Of a DNA stretch of 61,396 nt, positions 36,901 to 46,191 are shown in pieces; position 1 is the first letter of the stretch, and each line of letters begins with the position of its first letter. The notes below the pieces were generated by a model that saw only the letters and a program-made list of their open reading frames with translations, was not told the DNA's origin and did no database searches. Made by a program: the position numbers and the translations under genes. The stretch is from Vampirovibrio chlorellavorus (GTDB lineage: Bacteria; Cyanobacteriota; Vampirovibrionia; Vampirovibrionales; Vampirovibrionaceae): positions 1 to 61,396 of the forward strand of contig QFWI01000019.1 in the NCBI GenBank assembly GCA_003149345.1, read 5' to 3'.

Positions 36901-37926
36901 TCCGGTGGTACCTTGCTGCAAGTTGAAAACCGGGCTCTGACGCAACGTGGCGACTTGATTGCCTCGCTGATCTTTGAACGGCAGAAGACTGGAGACATCG
37001 TCCAGGGTCTACCCCGGGTTGAGGAACTGCTGGAAGGCCGGAAACCCAAGGAATCCGCCATCATCGCTCCCGTAGACGGTTCGGTGGAAATCATTTGGGA
37101 AGAAGATGTTCAGCGCTTGTACCTGACCAGCATCAACGGTCGGGAGGAAATCTCCATCCCGGTTGGTTCCAACATCGTCGTGGAGAACAAGCAAACCGTT
37201 AAAGCCGGTCAAGCCTTGACTGATGGCCCGATTAACCCCCACGATATTCTGGTGGTCTCCGGTATTGAGGCCGTTCGGGAATACCTGGTGGAAGAGGTTC
37301 AGCGGGTTTACCGGTCTCAGGGCGTAGAAATCGCCGACAAGCACATCGAAGTTATCGTACGTCAGATGACCAAGAAGGTTCGTGTGGATGAAGCCGGTGA
37401 TACCACTCTATTGGGCGGCGAACTGGTGGATGAAAAAGCGGGTGCGGAAGCCAACCGTGTCATTGAAGGCAAAGAAGGCAAGCTGCCTGCCGAGTACCAC
37501 CCGGTGCTGCTGGGTATTACCAAGGCCAGCTTGAACACGGAAAGCTTCATCTCTGCGGCATCTTTCCAGGAAACCACCCGTGTTCTGACCGAAGCGGCCG
37601 TGGAAGGCAAAAGAGATTTCTTGCGTGGATTGAAGGAAAACGTCATTATCGGCCGTCTCATCCCGGCTGGTACCGGCTTCCCTCACTTCAAGGACGAGCG
37701 CGCCGATATGTTCGACGACGCCGAACAGGCATTGGCCGCCAAGTCCTCGCTGCGTAAGCCTTCCGCTATTCTGGAAGAGATTGAAAGCATGTTCGGTTCA
37801 CCGGAAATCTCGGAAGAGACCATGGAAAGCCTGCTCATCGACGACTCCTCCATGCACGTGGAAACCATCGGCGCTGTGGAAGGCGAAGACGAAGATTTCT
37901 CCAGCGATGCGATTTTAGACGACTAG
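33979..37926 (+). CDS. rpoC2: RNA polymerase subunit beta' (C-terminal part, with SI3 insertion)
   Basis: 1315 residues equal to the C-terminal part of beta'. The bridge helix region ([24 protein letters not shown]) is near 135, and the trigger loop opens at [14 protein letters not shown] near 334. From about 350 to 1000 there is a large insertion of repeated beta-rich sandwich-barrel units at the position of SI3, before [16 protein letters not shown] resumes the core. Such a very large SI3 is typical of cyanobacterial polymerase. The insertion is acidic in parts ([15 protein letters not shown]). It ends with an acidic tail. GAGG lies upstream of the ATG. Confidence 0.97.
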   Translation: [1315 protein letters not shown]

Positions 37927-37948
37927 GATTCATCGAAACTGCAACACG

Positions 37949-37984
37949 AAAACCACCGCATCTTTTTCAGGGCGGTGGTTTTCT
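37949..37984 (+). terminator. intrinsic terminator after rpoC2
   Basis: AAAACCACCGC pairs with GCGGTGGTTTT around a loop of about 11 bases, 22 bases after the rpoC2 stop. Confidence 0.9.
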
Positions 37985-38062
37985 TATGAACAGACCATTT
38001 AAAGACCGGTGTTTTTAGAGTAAAATAGCGGCCACTCTGGTAGTTTCCCTCAAGCAGAATTG

Positions 38063-38596
38063 ATGATTTGCCCCATGTCTACGACACAAGTTGTTTGCTT
38101 TTCCGATAGCCTGAAGCAATTGAAGCGGCGCAAGGCCATGAAGTACTTCCATGAAGGGTACCGGGCGCAGTTACAGCGGGATTATTACAAGGCTATTGAA
38201 AAATACCAGGAGTCCATTGAGGTTTACCCGACAGCTGAAGCCCATACTTTTTTGGGCTGGACGTACAGCTTTTTAGGCGAGCTGGAGAATGCCATTGAGG
38301 AATGCCAGCGCGCCATTGAAGTGGATCCCGATTTTGGCAATTCTTACAACGATATTGGTGCTTACCTGATCGCTAAGGGCAAATACCAGGAAGCGGTGCC
38401 TTACTTGCAGCAAGCCTTGAAGGCTAAGCGCTACCGGGCCTATCATTTTGCCCACTTTAATCTGGGACGGGCCAAAGAGTATCAGGGCGACATTATCAAC
38501 GCATTGCGTCATTACAAATACGCCTTGGAGCTGGAACCCCGTTACCTGATTGCTCATAAGGCCATTGAGCATTTGAAAAAGTGTACGCTGAACTAG
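38063..38596 (+). CDS. TPR protein
   Basis: 177 residues with three to four tetratricopeptide repeats: YKAIEKYQESIEVYPTAEAH, LENAIEECQRAIEVDPDFGN, YQEAVPYLQQALKAKRY, and IINALRHYKYALELEPRY. No signal peptide, so probably cytoplasmic. TPR units bind protein partners; none can be named. The start may be ATG at 38063 or 38075; the upstream AAGCAGA is weak. Confidence 0.85.
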   Translation: MICPMSTTQVVCFSDSLKQLKRRKAMKYFHEGYRAQLQRDYYKAIEKYQESIEVYPTAEAHTFLGWTYSFLGELENAIEECQRAIEVDPDFGNSYNDIGAYLIAKGKYQEAVPYLQQALKAKRYRAYHFAHFNLGRAKEYQGDIINALRHYKYALELEPRYLIAHKAIEHLKKCTLN

Positions 38597-38688
38597 GCGT
38601 AAGTATTTGGGCTATTTCTGCCAAAGCGCTGGGAATAAGCCAAAATAGGGTATGATAGTTAGCGTTTTGGGACTATATGTTTTAGGGC

Positions 38689-39987
38689 ATGGGCTTTTTA
38701 TCCCGATTGATTTATAACTGTTTGCTTTGGCTGGGTTTGGTCATCCTCAGCCCACTTTGGGTTGCCTATTTGGCCAGTGTGCCCAAGGCTCGGGCTGGCT
38801 TGAAATCCAAACTGGGCATGTACCCGGATGAGCTAAAAAAAACTTTCAGTAGAAAATCCAAGCCTCGCCTGTGGTTTCATGCTGTTTCCGTGGGCGAGTT
38901 TAACGCCATTAAAACGCTGATTCCCCATTTGAGTGATTACTATGACGTGGTTATTTCCACCACCACTCAAACTGGACAAGACCTGGCTCTGCGCACTTTT
39001 CCCCAGCTGACCGTGTTCTATTTCCCTTACGATTTTCTTTGGGTCATTGACAAGGCCTTGCGGCATATTCAACCGGATTTGGTCGTTATCACCGAAACCG
39101 AACTATGGCCTAATTTCATTCATGAAGTGACCCAGGTGCGGGGTGTACCTCTGATTTTGATCAATGGTCGTTTGTCTCAGCGCTCCTTTAAAAGCTATCA
39201 GTGGATCACCCCTCTCATCAAGCCCTGTCTGAACGAGATCACACACCTTTATATGCAATCTCAGGCGGATGCCGATCGCATGGTGCGTTTGGGACAGCTC
39301 AGCCCGGAGCAGTGGACGGTTGCGGGGAATTTAAAGTTTGATCTCATTCCCACCGTGGATGAGGACAAGCAAACACAATTGGCTCACCTGCTGAATATTC
39401 ACCGGGGCGATACGGTGTTAACCTTCGCCAGCACACACTCCGGCGAAGATTTACCTTTGCTTGAGAGTTACCTGAGCCTTAAAAAAGATTTCCCCGAACT
39501 CAAGCTCATTCTGGCGCCCCGTCACCCCGAGCGTTTGCCGGAAATTAAAACCATTCTCAATAATAAAGCGGTTTCTTATGCGGTGCGAAGCCAGTTATCC
39601 GCAACCCATCCCAATCAGCAGGACGTTTTGGTACTTGATTCGATTGGGGAACTGCTCACCGTGTACAGCCTTTCCAGCATTGCGGTGATGGGGGGGAGCT
39701 TTATCGAACGTGGCGGGCAAAACCCATTAGAGCCCCTCAGCCAGGGCATTCCCGTTGTTTTTGGCCCGCACATGCACAATTTTAGTGAAATTAGCCGATT
39801 GGTGATAGAAGGCGGAGCGGGGGCTCAGGTTCAGACACAGGATGAACTGATCAACGCGGTCACCAGCTTGCTCACCCAACCCGAAATTTATCAAATGATT
39901 TCGGAAAAAGGACTCCAGCTCATCGAAAACAACCGAGGGGCCAAGGCCATTATTCTAAAAGCCATTGGGAACCATCTACCCGCTTAA
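38689..39987 (+). CDS. kdtA: 3-deoxy-D-manno-octulosonate (Kdo) transferase
   Basis: Adds Kdo to lipid A at the cytoplasmic face of the inner membrane. 432 residues with an N-terminal membrane anchor (CLLWLGLVILSPLWVAYL), the catalytic Glu in FHAVSVGEFNA, TETELWPNF, LAPRHPERLPEI and the donor site GGSFIERGGQNPLEPL. It shows the cell makes LPS, consistent with kdsB at 56.8 kb. A TATGAT at 38651 may be its -10. Confidence 0.95.
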   Translation: MGFLSRLIYNCLLWLGLVILSPLWVAYLASVPKARAGLKSKLGMYPDELKKTFSRKSKPRLWFHAVSVGEFNAIKTLIPHLSDYYDVVISTTTQTGQDLALRTFPQLTVFYFPYDFLWVIDKALRHIQPDLVVITETELWPNFIHEVTQVRGVPLILINGRLSQRSFKSYQWITPLIKPCLNEITHLYMQSQADADRMVRLGQLSPEQWTVAGNLKFDLIPTVDEDKQTQLAHLLNIHRGDTVLTFASTHSGEDLPLLESYLSLKKDFPELKLILAPRHPERLPEIKTILNNKAVSYAVRSQLSATHPNQQDVLVLDSIGELLTVYSLSSIAVMGGSFIERGGQNPLEPLSQGIPVVFGPHMHNFSEISRLVIEGGAGAQVQTQDELINAVTSLLTQPEIYQMISEKGLQLIENNRGAKAIILKAIGNHLPA

Positions 39988-40087
39988 AAATTTTTGAGCG
40001 CTGTAGGAAGTCAAGCGAGCTAAATCCCCAAACTTTGGTTAAACTAGGGATACCGTTTCATTCGGAAAATCAGGAGGGGGCTTTCCA

Positions 40088-41761
40088 ATGGCCATGATCG
40101 AAACCGTGCCAACCGTGTCCTTAACCGGTGCGCCCAAGGGCACCCAAAAAGTCTGCAAATCGTGGCTGACGGAAGCGGCCTATCGTATGCTGCTGAACAA
40201 TCTGGATCCAGCAGTAGCGGAAGACCCTCAGGCTTTGGTGGTGTATGGCGGCACGGGCAAAGCGGCTCGAAACCCCGCTTGTCTGGCTAAAATTTTGGAA
40301 ACCCTGAAAACACTGGAAAACGATGAAACCCTGCTGGTGCAATCCGGCAAGCCGGTGGGGGTCATGAAATCTCACCCGGACGCCCCCCGTGTGCTGATTG
40401 CTAATTCCAATCTGGTGCCGGCCTGGGCGGATTGGGAGCATTTTAGAGAGTATGAGCGCCTGGGCTTGACCATGTACGGGCAGATGACCGCCGGGAGCTG
40501 GATTTACATTGGCAGCCAGGGCATTGTGCAAGGCACGTACCTCACCTTTGCGGAAGCCGCTCGCAAGCATTACAACAGCGATTTAAGCGGAAAATTTGTC
40601 CTCTCCGCGGGGATGGGAGGCATGGGCGGCGCTCAGCCACTGGCCGTCAAAATGAACAATGGCGTCTTTTTGGGTATTGATGTGGATGCGGCTCGCATCC
40701 AAAAGCGCTTGGACACGGGTTATATGGATAAACTGGCCCGCTCTCTGGATGAGGCTTTGCAGTGGGTGCAAGCCGCCGTGGCCAAAAAAGAAGCGGTTTC
40801 CATCGGCTTGGTGGGCAACGCCGCCACTATTTATGATGAGTTGGTACAGCGCAACGTCATCCCCGATATGGTGACCGATCAAACCTCGGCCCACGATCCG
40901 CTGGTGGGCTACTTGCCGGAAGGCTTGAGTCTGGCGGAAGGAGCGGCCCTGCGTCAGCGAGACCCCGAGGCTTATGTGCATCAATCCAAAGCGGCTATGG
41001 CCAAGCAGGTGCAGGCCATGCTGACCTTTCAGCAGCGGGGGGCCGTGGTGTTCGATTACGGCAATAACATCCGCCAACAGGCCAAAGCAGAAGGGGTGGA
41101 GAATGCCTTTAACATTCCCGGCTTTATTCCCGAGTACATTCGGCCCCTGTTCTGCGAAGGCTCTGGCCCTTTCCGCTGGGTGGCCCTGTCCGGCGATCCG
41201 GAAGACATTCGGGTCACTGATGAGGCGCTCATGGCGGCGTTTCCGGATAATAAACTCTTGATCAACTGGCTGACCCTGGCCCAAAAGCACATTCAATTTC
41301 AGGGCTTACCGGCTCGCATTTGCTGGCTGAATTACGGGGAGCGGGCCAAGGCGGGCAAAATCTTTAACGATCTGGTGGCCGCTGGCAAAGTCAAAGCCCC
41401 CATCGTCATCGGGCGGGATCATCTGGATTGCGGCAGCGTGGCCTCCCCCAACCGGGAAACGGAAGGCATGAAGGATGGTTCCGATGCCATTGCTGACTGG
41501 CCGATTTTAAACGCTCTGATTAACGCAGTGAACGGGGCTACCTGGATTTCCTATCACCACGGGGGCGGGGTGGGCATTGGCTATTCCCTGCATGCCGGTA
41601 TGGTTATTGTGGCCGATGGCACCCCGGAAGCGGAAGCCCGCTTGCAGCGGGTGCTGACCTCTGATCCGGGTATGGGGGTTATTCGCCACGTGGATGCCGG
41701 ATACGAGGAGGCCAAAGTGGTGGCCCGAGCCAAAGGCGTGCAAGTCCCCTTTTTGGATTAA
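40088..41761 (+). CDS. hutU: urocanate hydratase
   Basis: Second step of histidine degradation: urocanate to imidazolonepropionate with tightly bound NAD+. 557 residues; [12 protein letters not shown] near 50, [14 protein letters not shown] near 175, [24 protein letters not shown] near 445 and [13 protein letters not shown] near 490. The conserved Cys lies in DHLDCGS. AGGAGG lies nine bases before the ATG at 40088. One opposite-strand gene separates it from hutI. Confidence 0.97.
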   Translation: MAMIETVPTVSLTGAPKGTQKVCKSWLTEAAYRMLLNNLDPAVAEDPQALVVYGGTGKAARNPACLAKILETLKTLENDETLLVQSGKPVGVMKSHPDAPRVLIANSNLVPAWADWEHFREYERLGLTMYGQMTAGSWIYIGSQGIVQGTYLTFAEAARKHYNSDLSGKFVLSAGMGGMGGAQPLAVKMNNGVFLGIDVDAARIQKRLDTGYMDKLARSLDEALQWVQAAVAKKEAVSIGLVGNAATIYDELVQRNVIPDMVTDQTSAHDPLVGYLPEGLSLAEGAALRQRDPEAYVHQSKAAMAKQVQAMLTFQQRGAVVFDYGNNIRQQAKAEGVENAFNIPGFIPEYIRPLFCEGSGPFRWVALSGDPEDIRVTDEALMAAFPDNKLLINWLTLAQKHIQFQGLPARICWLNYGERAKAGKIFNDLVAAGKVKAPIVIGRDHLDCGSVASPNRETEGMKDGSDAIADWPILNALINAVNGATWISYHHGGGVGIGYSLHAGMVIVADGTPEAEARLQRVLTSDPGMGVIRHVDAGYEEAKVVARAKGVQVPFLD

Positions 41762-41780
41762 AAGTTGCACTGGCTTTAGG

Positions 41781-42449
41781 TTAAGACTTTGCCTTGGCCT
41801 GCTGATGCTGCTCGATTTTTTCACGGATCTTCTTTGTCAGCTCGATTTGCTCGGGTGTTTGCTCGACTTGCTTGGCAATCAGGAGGTCTTGATCGAGGGA
41901 AGGCTCCAGTCGATTCAAAAGTCCACTGGCCACAGCGGTGCCTAACTTATTGCTTTTTTCCAGGGAATCAATGGCATCGTGCAAGCGGTTGTAACCAGGT
42001 TTCAAATCGTCGGGTATTTTATTGTTTTCTACATTGTTTTGTAGAACGGTTTTGCTGACTGCGGCTTCTTTTTTCAGCCATTGTTCCACTTTCGGTGTTT
42101 TAATCAGGGTGGTTAGTTTTTGTTTGTATTGCTCAAGTGAATTGTCCAAAGCAAAGTCGACTTTATGACTAAAAAGCCGTTTGAAGGTGTTGCCGATGTC
42201 CTGAAAAAAACGCTTCAACCGCTGCCCCACCTGTTTCCAAAAGCCTTCAATCTTATTATCTTCGTATTCGTCGACACCTCTTAAAAAACTGTCTCTTTTG
42301 TTGTCTGTTGATTGATCAGTCTGTGTAGAAGCCTCTTGAGCAGCTGGTGCGTTTGGCGTTTCACCGTTACCAAAACGCACGGTGCATTGGGCGGGAAGTC
42401 CTTTTGGGGACAGGGGTAATACGGGTTTGGAGACGGAAAGGCTGGGCAC
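41781..42449 (-). CDS. hypothetical helical protein with N-terminal F-G motif
   Basis: 222 residues, not recognised. A Ser/Pro-rich leader (PSLSVSKPVLPLSPKGLP) contains TVRFGN with Phe at 26. The rest is charged and helical (WKQVGQRLKRFFQDIGNTFKR; later LEQYKQKLTTLIK), with no transmembrane segment. The start is probably GTG at 42449, with AGGAG ten bases upstream; the frame is open to 42515 without a comparable site. It lies opposite and between hutU and hutI, interrupting the hut genes. It shares the leader type with four other proteins here. Confidence 0.65.
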   Translation of the reverse strand: MPSLSVSKPVLPLSPKGLPAQCTVRFGNGETPNAPAAQEASTQTDQSTDNKRDSFLRGVDEYEDNKIEGFWKQVGQRLKRFFQDIGNTFKRLFSHKVDFALDNSLEQYKQKLTTLIKTPKVEQWLKKEAAVSKTVLQNNVENNKIPDDLKPGYNRLHDAIDSLEKSNKLGTAVASGLLNRLEPSLDQDLLIAKQVEQTPEQIELTKKIREKIEQHQQAKAKS

Positions 42450-42670
42450 GGTGGAAACACTCCTGTTGGGTTTAAAGCTGATAACTTTTGCGCGATGTAT
42501 ATTTGCGCGATGCATTCAAAGAAACCCTGGGCAATTTTATTTATTAAACCGACTATAATGGGTTTGTTGCTAAACAAGGGCGATGCAATTTTTCCCGCAA
42601 CAATTATCGGACAATCACTGTCTGATTGGGCGAGTTAATTTCAAACAGGGGTAGACAGAGGCTGGATTCT

Positions 42671-43939
42671 ATGAACACCGTTTTCATCCACAACATTGGA
42701 CAACTGGTCACCGTGGATGCGGCCCGCATGACCGTGGACAATCCGCTGGGGATTATCCAGAACGGGGCCATTCTGTTTGAAAACGGAAAAATCGCCTGGG
42801 TGGGCCCTGCCACGGAAGTGAACCGGACTGATTATCCCAACGCCCAGTGGGTGGACGCCCGGGGGCGGGTTCTGCTGCCCGGCCTGATTGATTCCCACAC
42901 CCACACCATTTTCGCGGGCGATCGGGCCAACGAATTTGAAATGCGCCTGCAAGGCAAAAGCTATCTGGACATCGCTCAGGCAGGCGGGGGGATTTTAAAA
43001 ACCGTGCAAGCCACCCGGCAAGCCAGCCCCGAGGAACTCAGCGCCCTGACCCTGCAACGGTTGAAGCGCATGCTGGCTTTGGGCGTGACCACCGTGGAAA
43101 TTAAAAGCGGCTATGGGCTGGATTTTGACAGCGAGCTGAAATGCCTGCGGGTGCTTCAGGCCATGCGAGGGGAAGCGCCGGTGGATATCGTGCCCACCTA
43201 CATGGGGGCGCACGACATTCCCCCGGAATATCAGGGCCGCACAGACGCTTACGTGGAGCAGCTGTGTGAGGTGCAAATTCCGGCGGTGGCTGCGCAAAAG
43301 CTGGCTGACTTTTGTGATGTGTTTTGCGAACAAGGGTACTTCGATGTGGCCCAGTCCCGGCGCATTTTGGAGACTGCCCGCAAACACGGCCTTAAACTGA
43401 AACTGCATGCGGAAGAATTTTGCGATCTGGGCGGAGCGGTTCTGGCTGGGGAATTGCAGGCCACATCAGCCGATCATTTACTGCATGTGTCCGATGAGGG
43501 GATTGCCGCCTTGAAAGCCGGAGGCACCGTGGCCACCTTGCTTCCGGGTACGGCCTTTTATTTGCGAATAAAAGACTACGCCCCAGCCCTGAAGCTGCTG
43601 GCCGTCGGGGTGCCTGTGGCGTTGGCTACCGACTTTAACCCCGGTAGCTGCGTGATTGATAACCTGCAACTGATTATGGCGCTGGCTTGTCTGCAAATGA
43701 ACTTGCCCCCGGTGGACGTGATCAAGGCGGTAACCATCCATGCGGCTAAAGCGCTGGATTTACACCATGATCGGGGGAGTTTGACGGTGGGCAAGCGGGC
43801 CGATGCGGTGCTGTTTGACATCCACAGTTACAACGAGCTGTTGTATCGGGTGGGCAGCAATTTACTAAACGATGTTTATGTGGCCGGTCAGCACTTTTCC
43901 CGCACCCAGTTAGAAGCCCAATGCCAACCTGTGACTTAA
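42671..43939 (+). CDS. hutI: imidazolonepropionase
   Basis: Third step of histidine degradation: opens the imidazolone ring to N-formimidoylglutamate. 422-residue metal-dependent amidohydrolase: metal ligands in LIDSHTHTIFAGDRANEF (about 78), YMGAHDIPPEY near 180, HAEEF near 250 and ATDFNPGS near 325. GAGG lies about nine bases before the ATG at 42671; the longer frame from 42626 has no such support. Hairpin repeat copy 3 starts six bases after its stop. Confidence 0.96.
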   Translation: MNTVFIHNIGQLVTVDAARMTVDNPLGIIQNGAILFENGKIAWVGPATEVNRTDYPNAQWVDARGRVLLPGLIDSHTHTIFAGDRANEFEMRLQGKSYLDIAQAGGGILKTVQATRQASPEELSALTLQRLKRMLALGVTTVEIKSGYGLDFDSELKCLRVLQAMRGEAPVDIVPTYMGAHDIPPEYQGRTDAYVEQLCEVQIPAVAAQKLADFCDVFCEQGYFDVAQSRRILETARKHGLKLKLHAEEFCDLGGAVLAGELQATSADHLLHVSDEGIAALKAGGTVATLLPGTAFYLRIKDYAPALKLLAVGVPVALATDFNPGSCVIDNLQLIMALACLQMNLPPVDVIKAVTIHAAKALDLHHDRGSLTVGKRADAVLFDIHSYNELLYRVGSNLLNDVYVAGQHFSRTQLEAQCQPVT

Positions 43940-43944
43940 TGTTA

Positions 43945-44089
43945 GGGAATGCTCCCTTCACAACACGTTTGCAACTGTTTGAGTACAGTGAGTTAAAAAG
44001 AAGGCTTGGCAAATATTGCCAGAAGCAATTCCAAGGCTTGTCCGAGCAGTACGCGGTTTTGCAAACGTGTTGTGAAGGGAGCTATTCCC
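43945..44089 (+). repeat. long hairpin repeat element, copy 3
   Basis: Arms 43945-43974 and 44059-44089 pair over 30 bases with one bulge. The 5' arm continues into GTTTGCAACTGTTTGAGTAC and AGTGAGTTAAAA, then an inner TTGGCAA/TTGCCA hairpin and ACGCGGTTTT before the 3' arm. It lies between convergent hutI and pyrR, six bases after hutI. Confidence 0.85.
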
Positions 44090-44144
44090 TGATGTTATCA
44101 ATGTTATCGCTGACGACCTAACAGGGACTAATGCTTGCCGCTCA

Positions 44145-44684
44145 CTACTTCCGCAGAATGACCTGATCCAGGCCATCCACCTCTTGTAGCTGCACATTGA
44201 CCCGTTCCTGCTTTGCGGTAGGAATGTTTTTGCCCACGTAATCGGCCCGAATGGGTAACTCTCGGTGGCCCCGATCCAGCAGTACCAACAACTGCACCCC
44301 AGCCGGTCGTCCGTAGCCGTTTAAGGCATCTAAAGCCGCCCGCACACTGCGTCCGCTATACAGCACATCATCCACCAGCACCACGGTTTTGCCGGTTAAC
44401 TCTACCGGCACCAGACTTTCAGAAGCGGGCTTGAAGGTCTGAGCGGTGTCATCCCGATACAGGGTGACATCCAGGTAGCCTACCGGCACGGTCTTGCCTT
44501 CCAGCGCTTGCAGCAGTTTGGCCATCCGCTCGGCCAGTGGTTTGCCTCGGGTAACGATCCCCAGCAGAACCACGTTCTCAATGCCCTGGTTTCGCTCGAT
44601 GAGTTCATGGGCCAGCCGTTTTAAGCTGCGCTCGATGTCGCTGGCGTTGAAAATAACCACTTCGTTGTGCTGCTCGATCGACAT
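44145..44684 (-). CDS. pyrR: PyrR, pyrimidine operon regulator / uracil phosphoribosyltransferase
   Basis: 179 residues. The PRPP site [18 protein letters not shown] (about 105-122) is the family signature, with [17 protein letters not shown] upstream. In many bacteria PyrR binds pyr mRNA leaders and salvages uracil; no pyr target is seen here. AAAGGAG lies five bases before the ATG at 44684; the frame is open to 44843, inside the upstream gene. Last of the yebC-pabB-pyrR set, 25 bases after pabB. Confidence 0.94.
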   Translation of the reverse strand: MSIEQHNEVVIFNASDIERSLKRLAHELIERNQGIENVVLLGIVTRGKPLAERMAKLLQALEGKTVPVGYLDVTLYRDDTAQTFKPASESLVPVELTGKTVVLVDDVLYSGRSVRAALDALNGYGRPAGVQLLVLLDRGHRELPIRADYVGKNIPTAKQERVNVQLQEVDGLDQVILRK

Positions 44685-44709
44685 GGAGACTCCTTTGCGA
44701 AATAGGGCG

Positions 44710-46188
44710 TTACACTGGGCTTGGCTGACGCTCCAGCCTGTATAGTTCATTGAGGATGGCATTGGCCTTGCGCAGGCATTCCCGGTATTCATGGGGCCCC
44801 ACGGCGTCGTGGACAATCCCCGCTCCCACATGAACAGCCACATTATACCGCAGGGCGTCTGTGCCTTCGGGATTGGGCAGCGGTTTCAGGTAGACGCTGC
44901 GAATGAGTATGTTAAAATCCAGGGCCGAAGTGCTGGCGTCCAGATACCCCAGACTGCCGGTGTACAGCCCTCGAGAGACTGGCTCCAATTGGCTTAATAG
45001 TTCCACGCAGCGGATTTTGGGGCAGCCGGTGATGGTGCCCCCCGGAAATAAGGATCGTAGCAGATCCCAGCCCTTGGCCTCCGTCTTCAGCTGCCCGGCC
45101 ACGTTGCTAACCAGGTGGGTGACATGCGAGTAGCGTTCCAGCACCAGAAATTCATCTACTGCGACCGAACCGGGCTGACACACCCGCCCCAGATCGTTGC
45201 GGGCCAAGTCAACCAACATGAGGTGTTCGGCCTGTTCTTTTTCGTTATTCAGTAGGGTCTGACCGATGGCCTCGTCCTCTTCGGGGGTGTGTCCCCGCCC
45301 TCGGGTTCCGGCAATGGGGCGGGTTTGGGCCCGTCCCCGCTCATCCAGTTGTACCAAACGCTCCGGGGAATTGCAGACCAGGATGCTCTCTGCCGATTTT
45401 AGAAAACCAGCGAAAGGAGAGGGGTTCTTCAGGCACAGGCGTTCAAACAAGGCGTAGGGATCGAGGCTGAGTTCCTTTTGTAGTTGCAGGGAGAGATTGG
45501 CCTGATAGACCTCTCCGTTAAAAATATCCCGCTTCAGTTGTTCCACCGCTTGGGTAAAGCCTTGCGGCTGAAAGGACACCTGAAAGCTGTCCAGGTAATC
45601 GGCCATGGCCGTGGCGTTCAAATTCAAGTCGGGTTCGCCGGAGAGACTCTCTGTGACCGTGAGGCTGGTTTGCCATAACTGCTGGTAGGTTGCGGCGTGT
45701 TGGGTGTTGTTACTTAAAACCGTCAGGGCGGCGGTTTTAAGGTTAATAAGCAACCAGTCCTCAAACTCGAACAAGTGTAATTCCGGCCAATCGGCGGTTT
45801 TGGGAGGGGCAGCCTGTTGCCAGCCGGAATCGCACCAGCGGTAAAACTCATACCCCAACACCCCGGCCAGTCCCCCGGCCATGGGCAAGCCCAGCGACTG
45901 CTTTTCGGTGGGCCATGGCTGGCATTGTTGCCGGGCCCGTTCCAATGTCTCAAACAGGTGTTGATGGGCATTCTCGTCGGTTAAGTCAATGCGTTGAGTA
46001 TGCCCTTGATTCGTCCAGTGCAGGGTTTTTCCTTGCAGGCAAAGGGTTTGTCGGGCATGAAGCCCCACGATGACCCATTGATTTAAGGGGGTTACTGCTG
46101 CCGAGCCGCCCAGCATAAGGGCTTCCGCTGCGGATTCGCTCACCCGGCGGAAAAAGCGGTGCAGGTGATGGGTGGCCAGAGCCGCCAT
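44710..46188 (-). CDS. chorismate-binding enzyme: aminodeoxychorismate synthase component I or anthranilate synthase component I
   Basis: 492 residues. The C-terminal chorismate-binding domain has [41 protein letters not shown], the SHVTHLVS segment and [17 protein letters not shown]. [10 protein letters not shown] and the final LDFNILIRS favour PabB (folate). PIAGT, rather than PIKGT, is the anthranilate-synthase form. No glutaminase partner (PabA/TrpG) is adjacent. I lean to PabB. It begins three bases after the yebC stop. Confidence 0.85.
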   Translation of the reverse strand: MAALATHHLHRFFRRVSESAAEALMLGGSAAVTPLNQWVIVGLHARQTLCLQGKTLHWTNQGHTQRIDLTDENAHQHLFETLERARQQCQPWPTEKQSLGLPMAGGLAGVLGYEFYRWCDSGWQQAAPPKTADWPELHLFEFEDWLLINLKTAALTVLSNNTQHAATYQQLWQTSLTVTESLSGEPDLNLNATAMADYLDSFQVSFQPQGFTQAVEQLKRDIFNGEVYQANLSLQLQKELSLDPYALFERLCLKNPSPFAGFLKSAESILVCNSPERLVQLDERGRAQTRPIAGTRGRGHTPEEDEAIGQTLLNNEKEQAEHLMLVDLARNDLGRVCQPGSVAVDEFLVLERYSHVTHLVSNVAGQLKTEAKGWDLLRSLFPGGTITGCPKIRCVELLSQLEPVSRGLYTGSLGYLDASTSALDFNILIRSVYLKPLPNPEGTDALRYNVAVHVGAGIVHDAVGPHEYRECLRKANAILNELYRLERQPSPV

Positions 46189-46191
46189 CCC

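Noticed and set aside
2778..44089. The hairpin elements as an insertion sequence or simple MITE
   Set aside because: No transposase, no target-site duplication found at any of the three, and arms vary together rather than drifting separately; a MITE origin stays possible but unproven.
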